NCBI GenBank assembly: GCA_019915135.1
Contig: JAHLMK010000015.1
Span: forward strand, 1,302,001 to 1,366,000
Length of the DNA: 64,000 nucleotides
Direction of reading: 5' to 3'
Source: Strobilurus pachycystidiatus
Lineage: Eukaryota; Basidiomycota; Agaricomycetes; Agaricales; Physalacriaceae
The translations under genes and the position numbers were made by a program. Each line of letters opens with the position of its first letter. Position 1 is the stretch's first letter. Under the pieces are notes generated by a model. That model was not told where the DNA came from and did no database searches. It saw nothing but the letters and a program-made list of their open reading frames with translations. Positions 1-11,594 of the stretch are shown piece after piece.

Positions 1-427
1 TGATGAAATCCTCCCCGCCCACGCCACACAGCAACAGGCACTTCAGTTGCAATCAATAGCGCACCATAATTCTGTGCCTATCGACTATACCCCCACTTCG
101 TCACATCGTCGAAGCGCCTCCATCAGTTCGCGAGCTGGGACTCCCAACGCAACTCCTGGGTTCGGAAGCATGCCTTTGCCATTTGCGCCGCCCACGGCGT
201 CGAGCTCGAAGTCTACAGGATCCCATACGGAGCCGCTTACACCTGCTGGGAGTGTAGATGGTGCAGAGACGTCCCCAGAGTTCGTTTTCCCACCAAAACG
301 CGAGAGGGAGGAATCCACAAGTCCAGCAAAAGAAACGAGCACGAGCACGAACGTGAGCGAGGAACAAGAGCCGCCCAAGAAGAAGCGGCGCATCGCGTTG
401 ACTCGGGTAGGCGATGTGGGTAGTTGA
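1..427 (+). CDS. C-terminal part of a CAF-1 p60-like (CAC2/CHAF1B) histone chaperone subunit, partial
   Basis: The reading frame is open from base 2 to a TGA at 425-427, so the 5' part lies outside the window. The visible 141 residues begin DEILPAHATQQQ and continue into a Ser/Thr/Pro-rich tail with a basic PPKKKRR patch near the end, which looks like a nuclear localisation signal. The start resembles the last WD40 blade of fungal CAF-1 subunit B, where a segment of the type SRDGYC..VVFDE is followed by a disordered tail ending in a KKRRIA motif. That assignment rests on remembered family shape only. If right, the protein works with the large CAF-1 subunit to deposit H3-H4 during replication. 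The alternative is any nuclear protein with a disordered tail. Confidence 0.5.
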   Translation, partial: DEILPAHATQQQALQLQSIAHHNSVPIDYTPTSSHRRSASISSRAGTPNATPGFGSMPLPFAPPTASSSKSTGSHTEPLTPAGSVDGAETSPEFVFPPKREREESTSPAKETSTSTNVSEEQEPPKKKRRIALTRVGDVGS

Positions 428-2628
428 TAAGTTGAGTTCGATCTATGTCTGGCTGTACATTATATCTCTTGTCTTGTCTTGTTTCTTGTGTTTCTGCCCG
501 CGTCTACTCATCTAGTGTATACTAGCTCCTACCTTAACACTCTCGTAATGACCAAGTAGTAGTCTCACGATTTCTTCACAGACACGCATTTTGCGGTATG
601 CAGTGCGTACGTACTGTACACTTGTAGTACTTACATACATATTGAGCGCGTGCGCGAGTTGATATTAATGGTGCATACGCGCGAAGTCATCAAGGATTTC
701 TCATGAGCTCTCAAGACCACCGAGACGTAGCCGATGTCGAGAGCCTGGCCACTAGAAGAGAAGACAAGAGCAAAGTCCATATGAATTTGACATGTCAATG
801 GAATGCACTCGTGTAAGGCTAAGGCTTGAGCGCTGTTCGAACCATATACAAGGGACGGCGAAGGATCTCTGCTACTGCTTCGGCTGTGAAAGTTCTGCCT
901 GTTCCTGGCGGACCATGTCAGACGACGATCTGAGCGTGAACGTGAGTATCATCTAGCCACGTATAGACGTACCAAGCCTTCGCCTTGATTCACCAAATTT
1001 GCATCTGACACAATCTTGTTGTGGAACGAGAGTTTCGTGTCACCTCGGCCTTTGATCAGCGTCAAGAAGAAGACCCCCGTGTGATTCTATATGCCTCTTA
1101 GGAAATGCGGTCAGAATACTTGACATCGGCATTCAACACCAAGTGATCCCATGCGTTTTCATCGAGGGTGACAGGTTACATGCTGTCGACGTAGAAATTT
1201 CGCCACTTCTTTGACTCGGAGGCCAGACTGAAATCACTGGGAGAGGTGCATGCCACCTCTCTTCCAGCCCCTTGAGCTTCTAGGTGTTAGGATAAGTCAG
1301 AGACCGGCGCAATATATGATCAGAATCGAATTTAGGTATCTCGTGTATAACATCCCCTCACGTTGGTCAAATGTATCGAGACAAAGACTGGACGTGCAGA
1401 GTCCACAGTGGCAGCCGGATAGACTAGTGTGACGCCTGCACGCTCTGCCAGTGTATCGATAGCCGCATATATGCGCCACATAGATAGATGGACAGCCAGT
1501 TTTACCTTGAATCGCAGCCTTCATATCAGGGGCGTCAATTGGACAAACAAGACTCTTAAGAGTAGTAAGCATACGTTGGCTCGGATTGTTCCTCAAGAAA
1601 GGGAACTAGGACTGTGAAGTTATCAAGAGAATCGGCTACGTGGTCTGTCAGTGCAGACTGTGTCATCGCTCTGATATTCTTGTGAATATATGCGATAATA
1701 TTGCCAATGAAAGCGACCGACTGTCTAAAGTGAGCCGATGCCCCGGCTCGCTTTGCGAACGCAAGAGGTTCTACTTGCGTACTAGGCTCCTAAGTATCAA
1801 CGCCTTTAGACGTGTCGCTTAGCATAACAAACCTGAAGTAGCTCAGTAAGGTCTTGCTGAAGCTGTCAAAGTGTGGCGTAAATAATGTAGTACGTACTGA
1901 TTGGTGTCTTGTAGCGATCCAGAAGTAGTGGGAGGGATCCTCGCGCTCGTGCTTCGCCTCAGGAAGTGGAAACCTCAAAGGGAACCAACTGCCTGTATTT
2001 GCGGTTGTGGACTCGATTGCGCTTGACACATTGAGAGTATTGCTGTAAGTCCTTTCAATTGTTCTGGATCTCGACCTCTTTCACCCTCTGCATCAGAGAG
2101 TTGGGTGTGTGAAACAGGACAGCGTGGGAAGTCGCCGAGCTTTTTTCCTAATTTGGACCGATCGTGTCGGTACCGAGTGACCTTGCGAGATTCAGTACGC
2201 ACTGTGCTTCATCATCATGCAAAGACGAAATGAGGCATGTTTGCATTTGGGCTAGAAATGTCAGGCAAGAATGCGAGCCTCTAAGGCGGTCCGGATCCTT
2301 GCGAAATGCTTCTATCGACATCCTCGGTTCTGGAGTCTGGACAACAAGGTGGCGCATTCTGAAATGATTGGATCTAGGCGCTCACGACTGCACTGTCTTT
2401 AAGATAGAATCGGATTGTGCTGTATTCAGAATCATAGCTGGCTTCCTTTGTAAGTATACATAAGCATAATGGATCTGGTCCGGCCAGTTACAAATATTAC
2501 ACATTGGCTAAAATCACGCTGAAATACATCTCTATTATCTATAGCTTTAGGGCTCCCGTAAGCCAAAGTTATGATTTGGGTTTCGGGACGTACGAAAAGT
2601 TGTTATTAGGCATCGATCGTGAGCAGTC
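428..2628. other. Gene-poor stretch, no supported gene
   Basis: About 2.2 kb downstream of the partial chromatin gene. I see only short open frames on both strands, with no conserved motif, no convincing chain of introns joining them, and no terminal repeats. The first 200 bases presumably hold the 3' UTR of the upstream gene. Diverged repeats cannot be ruled out by eye. Confidence 0.5.
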
Positions 2629-2850
2629 CTAAGGGTGACTGCGACGTCTCCGTTTGATCCTTCGCGGAGCCGTACGAAAGACGTCCTGTGCCTCTGTGGG
2701 CATGGGCGAGGGTGAGGGTGGACTTGGCGAGGATGTCGAAGTAAGAACTTCAGTGGCACCAACGGCCCCGGATGCGTGTGACAATGTGCAAAGGTAAAGT
2801 AGTACGACTATAGTCGCGATCGCTCGTATGTGACTTGCGAAGGGTGTCAT
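2629..2850 (-). CDS. Possible small secreted peptide with a polybasic C-terminus
   Basis: A single-exon frame of 73 codons starts at an ATG at 2850. The N-terminus is a good signal-peptide candidate: a short polar/basic start, a hydrophobic core IATIVVLLYLCTL, then small residues (SHASGAVGA) suited to signal peptidase. The rest is a Ser/Pro stretch (SPSPPSPSPMP) ending in RRIKRRRRSHP. An A/T-rich TATA-like element sits near 2981-2990 on the minus strand. The frame stays open upstream to 2997, but that extension would bury the signal peptide. The family is unknown; no homologue comes to mind and the gene may be spurious. Confidence 0.35.
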   Translation of the reverse strand: MTPFASHIRAIATIVVLLYLCTLSHASGAVGATEVLTSTSSPSPPSPSPMPTEAQDVFRTAPRRIKRRRRSHP

Positions 2851-3216
2851 GGTGGTCTGTGAATCAGAATCAGATATCATCGAGCAAAAACAGAGGGATG
2901 TCATCCCACCTTTGCGGTAAGGGAATCTTTGAGACGGGCTCAGGCTTGGCGGTCGGCACTGCGGAGAAAATGTGCGAGTCTTTATATGAAGACACACGCG
3001 CTGACCTCATTTTGGGGTTCATAAAGAGCCGGGGCTCGCACAAAGCCTCAAGGCCGGCGGGCAGTTGAATGATCCATCACCATCCATAAAAGACACGATG
3101 ACCGCGCGTGTTAAATAAGGTACAGTACTGTCGGCACAAATCGCACGCGTCTTTGACACTGAGCGAGACTCGGATACAAAGACACACTGTTATGCAACCT
3201 TCCGTCATCCCCCCAT
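2851..3216. other. Intergenic region between the small secreted frame and manA-like gene
   Basis: Contains a TATA-like TTTATA at 2981-2990 that could serve the minus-strand small frame, and the 3' flank of the mannose-6-phosphate isomerase gene. No further gene is seen. Confidence 0.4.
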
Positions 3217-4625
3217 TCAATTTTTACGTTCCACGAGTGCCCTATATACCACCAGTCCGTCCTTGGCACTGTAATCGACCGGGGCACCAGCGCCTATGAA
3301 GAATACATCCCCCGCGCTTATTTCCATCGATTTGTCAGCCCATGAAACATTTCCCCCGCCCTCCGTGACTACAACCAGACTGGGACCACTGACGGCACGA
3401 TGATGCTCTTCCCCATTGCTTAGCTTCACCTGGACGACCGAGAACTCCGGAATCGGAGGATCGTAAAGTGTGCTAGCAGCAGATGCAAAGGGTGTGGGTT
3501 CTACTCGGTGTCTGGTCCCGTCCGCAGAGACGTATGTCAGCCCCCCGATCAAGTTGGGAATATCACGCAGCTTTGGCGTCAAGCCTGCGCGAATGACATT
3601 GTCGGAATTTGCCATACACTCGATGATATCTGGGGTTTGATTTAGTTCAGGTGTACAAAGAGCAACAAAGGGTGTTCATACCCCCAGAGACGTAAGCGTG
3701 AGGCTCGCCAGCGCCTAGGAAGATCGCTTCGCCAGGATCCATCTTGACATAGTTGAGCATGAAAGCGCAGAAGACGCCTATGTCACCAGGAAATTGAGAG
3801 TTGAGAAGGAGTACGAGCGACTCGATCTCTCCCTCTCCAGTCTTGAGATATCGTGCAATCAAAAGACTGAGCTGTGTTTTCAGCGTGGCTTCCTCCGCAG
3901 TCATCAAGGCGGCAAAGAGGTCTTTCAATGCTGCCTTCTCGGTCGGGCCGTTAGGAGTGGCGGATCCGGCGATCTCGAGGAAGGCATCGACGATGGACTG
4001 AGGTATCAGGGCGGAGAACTCGGGAGTTGAGTTGAGATGATGAGCGATGGTGGGTAGGGGAAGGAAACCACATAACGCGCCAAATGGAGTCAGGGCCAGA
4101 GCGAGCTCGGGCTTATGATTGTCATCTATAAAACCGAGTTAAATCCTGAACAGGAAGTGACGTCTTTTGAGGCCGCCACCTTTGTATATATTCGGCAATT
4201 CTGCGTGCAGCTTCTCGGCGGTTGCTTTGTCGGGGTGTGTCTGTATACTCAGGGCCTTCGCGATGGAGAGGACCTTGAACAGAAATGGTAGATTCCCCTC
4301 TGCAGCGCCAGGAAATTGCTCTATGATATCCGGGCCAATCAAATCCGGATTCGCCTTGAGATGCGACGACAACAACGCGTCCGATGAGAGCTTGGAGGGC
4401 GACGTGGGGTGGGTGCCCATCCAGAGCTGTGAGATACATCGCCATCTAGCCATTGTCTTTGTAGATGCGCAGTACACTCACTTCGGCATACGGCTTGTCG
4501 TTCTCGAGCTTGAAGCCAGGATAGTTGGCCGTTGCGGCGAGGTGGGCCACCGTCGAGGTCGATCCAAGCTTGCCCCAGTCATACTGCTGGGTGGTCGGAA
4601 TTATTTTGAAGACGGGCTCAGCCAT
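3217..4625 (-). CDS. Mannose-6-phosphate isomerase (type I, zinc-dependent)
   Basis: Interconverts fructose-6-phosphate and mannose-6-phosphate in the cytosol, feeding GDP-mannose synthesis for glycosylation and the cell wall. The model has four exons (4482-4625, 4180-4426, 3682-4125, 3217-3629), 1,248 nt, encoding 415 residues, the normal length. Exon joins restore family motifs: YAE|LWMGTHP, NIYK|DDNHKPEL, and HAYVSG|DIIECMANSDNV. The type I zinc-site motifs are visible: ALSIQTHPDK (Gln and His ligands), DNHKPE (Glu) and GEPHAY (His). The start MAEPVFKII fits the family. Its 5' end faces that of the NOSIP-like gene across about 180 bp, so they may share a promoter region. Confidence 0.95.
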
Positions 4626-4806
4626 CGTCAACGGTGATAAGTAGATTGAGTCTCCAAGCGAGATGGGCAAGAGATGGGAGATTGGAACAGAAGCACGTTT
4701 TGAGCACGTTCGCTACATATCCAATTCAACAGAATTTCTATATCGGGTAGACGAAGGGCAGACTACTAGTACTAGGGTTAGGGCTACTTACTGGTTGCTT
4801 TGTACC

Positions 4807-6027
4807 ATGACGAAACACAGCAAGAATAATACCGCTTCCTCAATATTCTCGTATGCAGAATACAAGAAGCTAGACTATGGGACCAAAAAGGTGCTTGCTC
4901 TCCTGCCAGCTTCCAATGTTTCCTAACGATATCCAGCAACGGCTTGGCAATGAATCTATGCGTCGCTTCGACTCGTGCGCGTTATGCCTATCTAGCGCTA
5001 GGGAACCATTAGCCTGCAACGAGGGACATCTATTCTGCAAGGAATGCGCTTACGCCGATTTGCGTGAGTTTCCCTCCGTCACATGCGTCAAATCCAACTC
5101 TAATACATCATCTCCCGAGTCAGTGACACAGAAAAAGGATATCAAGCAACAGAAGGCCAAGCTGGAGAAATTGAAACGCGAGGCTGAAGAGGAGAAGCAA
5201 CGTGCCAGGCAGGCAGCTCGCGAACGCGTTCTCCTAGAGTTTGAGAAGGGTCAATTAGGCTTGGCTGCGACAGCAACAACAGGCAAGACCTCGTCAGGTG
5301 AAAGTGGTGAGCAGTCTGTTTGAATGCCTGCCATCTCGTGAACTAACATCAGCAGGCAGAAGCTTGAAACGCAAGTTCTCTTTCGACTCGTCCAGAGTGG
5401 AAAGTCTTGCGTTGGAGGCGGAGGAAGACGCCCTCAAGCAGATAGAACGCGAGCAAGCCGAGGCATTGCGAAATAAGCTGCCAGACTTCTGGCTCCCATC
5501 CTTGACTCCCACATATACCACCTCCGGTCCTCCCAGAGCAATAACGGACGTCAAGTTACAGACCACATGTCGTGGCGGTAATCCTGCACATCCAATAGCG
5601 TATGTATCGTTTGTCCCCTGATCTACAATGATCTCACCATCGTTCAGATTGAAAAACTTGATACCCGTCAAATTTACCTATTACTCCAAGTCCTCGTCGG
5701 CAGGCTCTGAAACCGCAGGGAAGGACGAAGAATCGAAGCCCATGTGTCCTTCATGCAAAAAGATACTATCCAACAGCTTGTTGATGTTCTGTACGCGCTG
5801 CCTTGTTATTCTCTCACTTTCACTCACCTTTGGCAGTAATGAAGCCTTGCGCTCATGTCGTGTGTAAGACGTGTACAGACTCGCTGGTTCGACCTTCAAA
5901 GCAGTGTGTCGTCTGCGACTCTAAATTAGCAGAAAGCGATGTCATCGAACTTGCTAGAGAAGGGACAGGTTTCGCTGGTGGTGGAATGGCAGAGTCGTCC
6001 AGGACAGGTATCGCTTTCCAAGGTTGA
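4807..6027 (+). CDS. NOSIP-like RING/U-box E3 ligase family protein
   Basis: Homologue of nitric-oxide-synthase-interacting protein, a nuclear E3-type protein associated with the spliceosome in animals. It begins MTKHSKNNTASSIFSYAEYKK, matching the conserved NOSIP start. Introns of about 45-60 nt at 4891-4936 and near 5064, 5307, 5601 and 5790 join the frames. The N-terminal zinc/U-box half reads CALCLSSAREPLACNEGHLFCKEC, followed by a basic/acidic coiled coil (DIKQQKAKLEKLKREAEEEKQRAR). The C-terminal half contains CPSCKK then CAHVVCKTCTDSL and CVVCDSKL. The segment LPDFWLPSLTP is a NOSIP hallmark. Fungi usually lack NOS, so a splicing or ubiquitin role is more likely than nitric-oxide control (inference). 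Confidence 0.88.
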
Positions 6028-6228
6028 TTCTGCATGCCTGGAGTTAGCCTCGGCATGGGGTTACTTTCGAGGATTTCGTTGACAACCTAGAAGTTCGGCA
6101 ACTCATCGAATACACACAGGTCAGGGTTGTACAACAGTTCGAACTTGAACGAGTGAATGGTATGCAAGCAATGGAGTCACGAGTGTAAAAGAAGATGGTA
6201 TAACCTAAACAAAATCTATGAGACAGTC

Positions 6229-8479
6229 CTAGATGGGCGATGGTTCTCGAGATCGTGCACCGGGATGCAACGAAGATGGAGTCTGAAAGTGCATTGACGA
6301 GTCGACAAGTGGACCATGGATGGGAGATTCGCTAATAGTGGCGGCCCAGTATCCAGGCGGTTGACTATCGTACGAAATCGTTCGCTCCCTCACCGGCGTC
6401 ATATCTGAATCTTGACCGCCACTCCAGTCGCCGCCGCCGTCAGAACCATTCCAATGCTCGTCATCACTTCCTGGCGGACTTTCATGTGTTACGTCGCTCA
6501 CTAGTAGGCGCCGCGTCGAGATGGACCGTCGAGGACCCGTGACGGGCGTTGTAGCTAGGGATCCTCGTTTGCGACTTGCCCACGCCTGTGACAGTTTCGT
6601 CGCGAGCGAATCTGACCGGTCCAAATCAGACCCGTACTCGGCGACCAATGTAGACGCTGTCATTAGCGTTGAAGATCGCTCTCCCACCCGTCGGTATCCA
6701 GATGGCTTCCCAGGTCTGTTGGGAACAAGTGGCGGGGGGACGAAGTTTCCAGGCCGAACGGGTTCCAGGCGCGGAAGAGGTCGAGAAGGTGGGGTACGGT
6801 CAAAGCTCGGTTGACTGACAGTGACAGTAGGAAGGGGGACATCGAAAGGTAGCGGCGCGGATTGCGGACGCCGATTGGGTTCTAACCGAAGTTCTGGGGG
6901 TGATGATTGCGATGGGAGCTCTCTCATCAATGGTTGCTGGTCAGGATCCCGAGGAGGAACAGTGGGAGGCGATACAAGGTAATGAGATCGGTCCTCTTGA
7001 GACTGCGCGTTGTAGCCCTTGTTTTGACGATCCCAACGGACTTTGTTGCGGCGTAGAAGCATCTGCGGGAGCAACATCAGTATCAATGGGGCGATACCCT
7101 ATGGGGAAGAAGAGTGACCCACAAGGCAGGCTATGACAAGCCCAAGCAGAAGCACAGATGTAATAGTTGCACCTATTGCAAGCGCTTGACTCCTGCGTGC
7201 GTGGGGTGCGTTGGCAATCATCCCGGCCAGGAAATGTTATGAGAACTCACTTCGTCTTCCCATGACTGCTATCGCTGGTGGAACTTGATGTCGCTGCAGA
7301 GGTCGACGCTACCCTTGATGTTGTCGGAGGTGTCGAATTTGTGAGGCTGCCAGCATGAGGATAGGTCGTCAATCGAACTGGCTCAATAAAAAACGCAGGT
7401 CACAAACCTGTTCGGATCCACATAACTGAGAGCATAGTCGATCTGTAATATCCCGTCCTGATCATGATTCTGCAGAACCAAGCTATGTTCACCGTCCCCA
7501 ATGTTGTTTGCGTGAAATAGAAGGACCTGAGCGGCAAGGTTCTGTCTTCTCGCAGAGAACGTTTGCGAAGTGGTACCGTCAAGTTGGACTGAGTATCGGG
7601 AGTTGTTTGGACCTATGGTCCCGAAGATGGAAACGGCATCGCCTGGCAAACGGGAAGGTATCAGTCGTTGGGTTCCGAATGACAGTACTCTGATCGACAC
7701 ACCCTGTAGTATGATCAGTAAGGAACACCACTGGACAGGAAGTGTTGACAGACTGTAAATGTATAGTTGACACTCGCGCCGGCATCGCTTGTAGAGCTGA
7801 AGGATGTCTGGCTTGAATAATGTTCCGAAGATGCAAAGAGCTTGACGTACTGTATGGTGGAGTTGCTATAGTCACTTAAGTTGACCTTTGGTGCAGACCA
7901 TGCGCCCTGCGGCGCCCAAGTGAACGCGGCCTGTGTGTCGTCCAGTTTCTGAGTGATCGAGTTCGTTTGGTTTCCTTCCCCGACCGTGGCGGTCCAATAA
8001 ATCTGCAATCCAAATAGGCACTGAAGCTCAAAAGAACTGTGCCGAGCACGTACACTATCAATATCCAAAGACATCCCAATGTTCTTCATCACCACCGTAT
8101 GTCGTGTCTGTTCAAGGTTGGTGGCATTATACAACACCTGCTGGAACTCCCCAGGTCCATTTGCGAAAGCGCTCAAATATTCCACCTGGCCGTCCAAGGT
8201 GACGCTATAGTTTCCGCGAAAGTTCCGTTTTGCGCCAAAAATGATGACACCTGTGCCCTCGAAGTTGAACCATGCCTCAGCGTCCTCCTGGAACGTGTGC
8301 GTGTAGGATCCCTCCCGGTACCTGCCCCACCGGAGGATTAGCACTGTCATCACATACGAGGAGATTACGCACTTGACCACCTGTGGGTCATCTTCCGCGT
8401 TTCCTTGTGCCCAAGCGCCCTCAGGGCGGTAGATAATGAGTGGATTCGAATCGTCGATGGTGGTGTTGAGGGTGTACAT
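6229..8479 (-). CDS. Single-pass membrane protein with tandem extracellular beta domains and long cytoplasmic tail
   Basis: Belongs to a large basidiomycete family of unknown function. From MYTLNTTIDDSNPLIIY the model gives two related Asn-rich beta modules: FEGTGVIIFGAKRNFRGNYSVTLDG and, later, GDAVSIFGTIGPNNSRYSVQLDG. A short Ser/Thr stalk (TTSRVASTSAATSSS), one membrane helix (ALAIGATITSVLLLGLVIACL), a basic stop-transfer patch (RRNKVRWDR) and a 270-residue Pro/Ser-rich tail follow. N-glycosylation sites are frequent in the outer half. No clear signal peptide is found before the first ATG, so the true start could lie in an upstream exon; one splice junction near 7680-7740 is also uncertain. 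It probably acts at the cell surface, perhaps binding glycans (inference). Confidence 0.7.
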
Positions 8480-8798
8480 CGCCCCCCAGCGCCTCCCACG
8501 GCAGATTCGTTAAGTAAGAGAACACAGTCTAAACCTTGTCGAAACGGAAAGGTGACCGTCAGGGTCGGGGAGTATGTGAACTGAAGTTTCAAGCGCGTTG
8601 ATTGGAGGCTTTAAAGCTTTACTACCGGGATCATGATATGACTGAGGCGATGAAACGTCCTGTGATGATCCGAGTGTGAGAGGCGATATGTATGAACTTG
8701 TATGAGCGTTTCGGATATGTGAACACAAATGCAACATAATGATAAATAGTCAAAGAAGTCCGTATATTGAAGTAACCTTCCTTCCTTCCTTGCCGCGC
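8480..8798. other. Intergenic region with short tandem CCTT repeats
   Basis: Lies between the start side of the membrane protein gene and the stop of the CNNM-type gene. It holds the presumed promoter of the former and a short CTTC-type run near 8777-8791. No gene seen. Confidence 0.5.
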
Positions 8799-10853
8799 TC
8801 AGCCAAGACTGGGCGACTGGCTGGTTACACCACCATATCCGCCGCCAGGAGCTGAAGTGTCGATCAAGGGAGTGTGTTCCTCGGCGACCGTTGATGTAGT
8901 ATTGCGACGCTGCCGCTCAACAATTCTGATGTTACCAGTCAGTAATCGCAGGGCACTTCCGCTGATATACACACCCTCTCATGATCGCACTGTTAGTCAT
9001 CCTCTTTGCCTTGCGCTTGTGGGTGTTGTCGTCGTAGCGGTCGGTCTCGTCGACGATTTCTTCAGATATGATTTCCTAGAAAACGGCGTTAGTCTCCTCA
9101 TTCTCACATATGCTCAAGAGAAGCCCTTCACCTCGATGATATCTTGACAGGTTGAAGCAAGGATCAGTCAGCAGTACATGCGGAAACCAAGCCCATCCCA
9201 CCTTCAAGGGTAATTACGCCCAGAGCACCGCCGGCAACACCAGGGGTTGTAGATATAAGGAGAAGATGGGCGCGCCCAGTTTGGCTGCAAAAAGAGGTCA
9301 TCCTCGGATGCGCCCATCAAAGAATCAGACGCACAAGTAATCCAAAGCCTGGAAGCAATTGATGGATGGGTGCGCCTCCGGAAGGATTGATAGAGCAAAC
9401 TTGGAAACAGGAAGCTCTTGCGATGGATCGTAGGTCAGCAACTGTCATCGATATCAGTTCTTGTTCCCACTGGAACAATACAAGCCACCCACCTTCTTGA
9501 TGAGCAAGAGACCAACATATTGCATAGGTTTGCCGGGTTCGTGTATAGGGAAGCGAGAATATCCGCTGGTCAATCTGTACGACTGTTAGGGTTGTTCGGT
9601 GAAAGTGTCGCTGTGAGCTCACATATGATCAACAGTTTTGTGGTCCAGGACAGTATCAGAACTCAAAGTAACTACGTCCTACACGCTATGATCAGTACAA
9701 TCATGCTTAAGGGCGTAAGCCATTTACCTTCAACGGCGTCATGATTTCCTCTACCGACTTCGTGTTTAGTTCCAGTACACCGTTGAGAATGTTGATCTCG
9801 TCGTCGCGTAATGGCTCTTCCCCGGTGCGATGAAATTGCAGGAAGGATTTGAGTTCGGCCTTCTTGTAAGTGTGACCTTCATTTGCGCCGAGCATGTAAT
9901 CAAGAAGCTTGGCGATCGGCCAGGCTACAGGCGCAAATATCCACATCATGACCAAGACGAAAGGCGCGCAGGTAGAGCCGATGGCGAGGCCATAGCGAAC
10001 GCTGATTGATTGGGGGATGATTCTGTAGGTGAACTGGTCACTACGAGGGGTAAATGGAAGGAGAAGATACAGGACATACTCTCTGTAACGCGATCAACAA
10101 GGTACGTGAGATGAGCCAATGGTGTACTTGACTTACCCGAAGATTACTGGGAGAAGATGAGTATTTGCCAAATTGATACATCGTACAAGACGCACCAATA
10201 GCAGTTGTAGACAACGCCACTGCAGCCACGCCTCCGCCAATCTGAATAGAATGACATTCTGGAATCCGAAGAGGTGGTATGTGAGACGTACAGCGCTGTC
10301 CAGGAAGATAGGCAAACTCTCGTTGATAATCTGATAGAATGGTAAGGAGTATGAACGATCGCCTAGGTCAAAACACGGACGACGTTTCCTAATAATAACA
10401 CCTGACGACGTTTGAGCAAGCATATTGATAGAAAGCATGCTCGCGTACCACCAGAACCCAGTGTCGCCCTCGGCTCATTAAACGAAGAACTAGACGTGTC
10501 CTTCAGTTTGAATTCGAGGCTTGCAGGTCGTGCGCACCTTTCTTGGCATGCGCCTTCTCCTTAGGATCGTCCGATGACGCAGACAATACTCGCAAATGCA
10601 GCTCGTCCAAGCCCATGAGTCCGAGGGTGAGCCTGCTCCCTTCAGTTCCACGTATCGGCCTGACATTCCAGGAAACTCACCCAGCGAATACCCCTCCAGC
10701 AAGCACCAACACCGCGCTGACGATTATTTTGTACCAGAACTCTGCTGAGCCTGGCTGTGTGTCTGGTTGTTCCGGCGCGACTGAGGCATTGATGTAAGGG
10801 CGCGCTAAAGAGACGAGAGACTTGGAAAGTAAGAGGAATATAGAGTATTTCAT
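8799..10853 (-). CDS. CNNM/Mam3-type membrane protein (DUF21 plus CBS domains)
   Basis: Homologue of yeast MAM3 and animal CNNM proteins, implicated in divalent metal (Mg, Mn) homeostasis at internal membranes. The spliced product is 429 residues. It has an N-terminal hydrophobic start and one lumenal stretch. The DUF21 membrane domain contains GVFAGLTLGLMGLDELHL, LLLGNVIINESLPIFLDSA and VIFGEIIPQS. It is followed by FLQFHRTGEEPLRDDEINIL, a CBS pair (IMTPLKDVVTLSSD, GYSRFPIHEPGK, GVITLEDIIEEIISEEI) and a tail containing HTPLID. The gene is unusually fragmented, with more than ten introns and exons of 21 nt (10381-10401), 10 nt (10137-10146) and 3 nt (10080-10082). The conserved Glu of the FGEIIPQ motif exists only if the 3-nt exon is included. 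Confidence 0.9.
10080..10082 (-). other. Candidate 3-nt microexon (AGA) in the CNNM-type gene
   Basis: On the minus strand the sequence reads ...cgcgttacag AGA gtatgtcctg.... The AGA is thus bounded by a perfect acceptor (ttacag) and a perfect donor (gtatgt). The flanking introns are 54 nt (10083-10136) and 57 nt (10023-10079), each with canonical ends. Joining GG + AGA + A gives Gly-Glu and restores the conserved FGEIIPQ motif. Skipping it keeps the frame but deletes the Glu. Confidence 0.75.
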
Positions 10854-11594
10854 CGAAGGAGTGTGGGTGAAACTGGGCGAAAGAAACAGACACCCTGAGA
10901 CGGCTGAGGTATGTGACGCACTATTAGGCTCACACCCCGGTCCGACTCTCCGCTCCTTAATCGGATTGTGGCAGTAAGTATTGTGGCGCGTTCACTAAAC
11001 TTAGGCAAGACCGACGGACTTCGAGATAATCAAAGTTGTTCATGTATTGTATTGCAGTATATATATATAGTCCTCCACCTCTCAGAATCGCGCTGGAATG
11101 GCGGAGGAGGAGGTGGAATACTGATTGCCCCAGCGGTGTTCTAACTGCCTGTGCCGTGAGGCGTCAGCGCCGACATGGCGCACATATTGAACTAGACCTT
11201 ACAAGATGTCGTGGAATACTTTTTAGTATTGCTCGATTCAATGCCAAGACCACAGGAAGCGTTTTTGGATGGGAAAGCCAATCCTGCAGCCACATGGATG
11301 AGAGAGCACTGACGGCAAGGCAGCGAGCCTGGAGTATTGAGAAGCGCTCAATCTCCTAATATTCTCATCTTGATGATATTCTCTACTTATCCATCCAAAT
11401 ACTCCAAGCTCAAAAAGCGTTGGACTGACTAGAACGTCGTCCCGACTCATAGCCTAATGCGGAAGTACCGACAACCGATCATGACCGACTTTCCATTACA
11501 GTTTCTAAATCTGGACCACCAAACGTTCCCTCGTCACCACTCGGTCTCAGCTTTCTAACCCGCATCTACCACTGACAAAAGGGTACATTTCTAC
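10854..11594. other. Divergent intergenic region
   Basis: Separates the 5' ends of the CNNM-type gene (minus) and the USP-like gene (plus), so it should hold both promoters. A TATATATATAG run lies at about 11058-11069. The short open frames inside show no family motif. Confidence 0.5.

Noticed and set aside
8857..9147. Plus-strand open frame with a hydrophobic stretch (VGVVVVAVGLVDDFF)
   Set aside because: It lies wholly over exons and introns of the CNNM-type gene on the other strand, which is supported by CBS-domain motifs.
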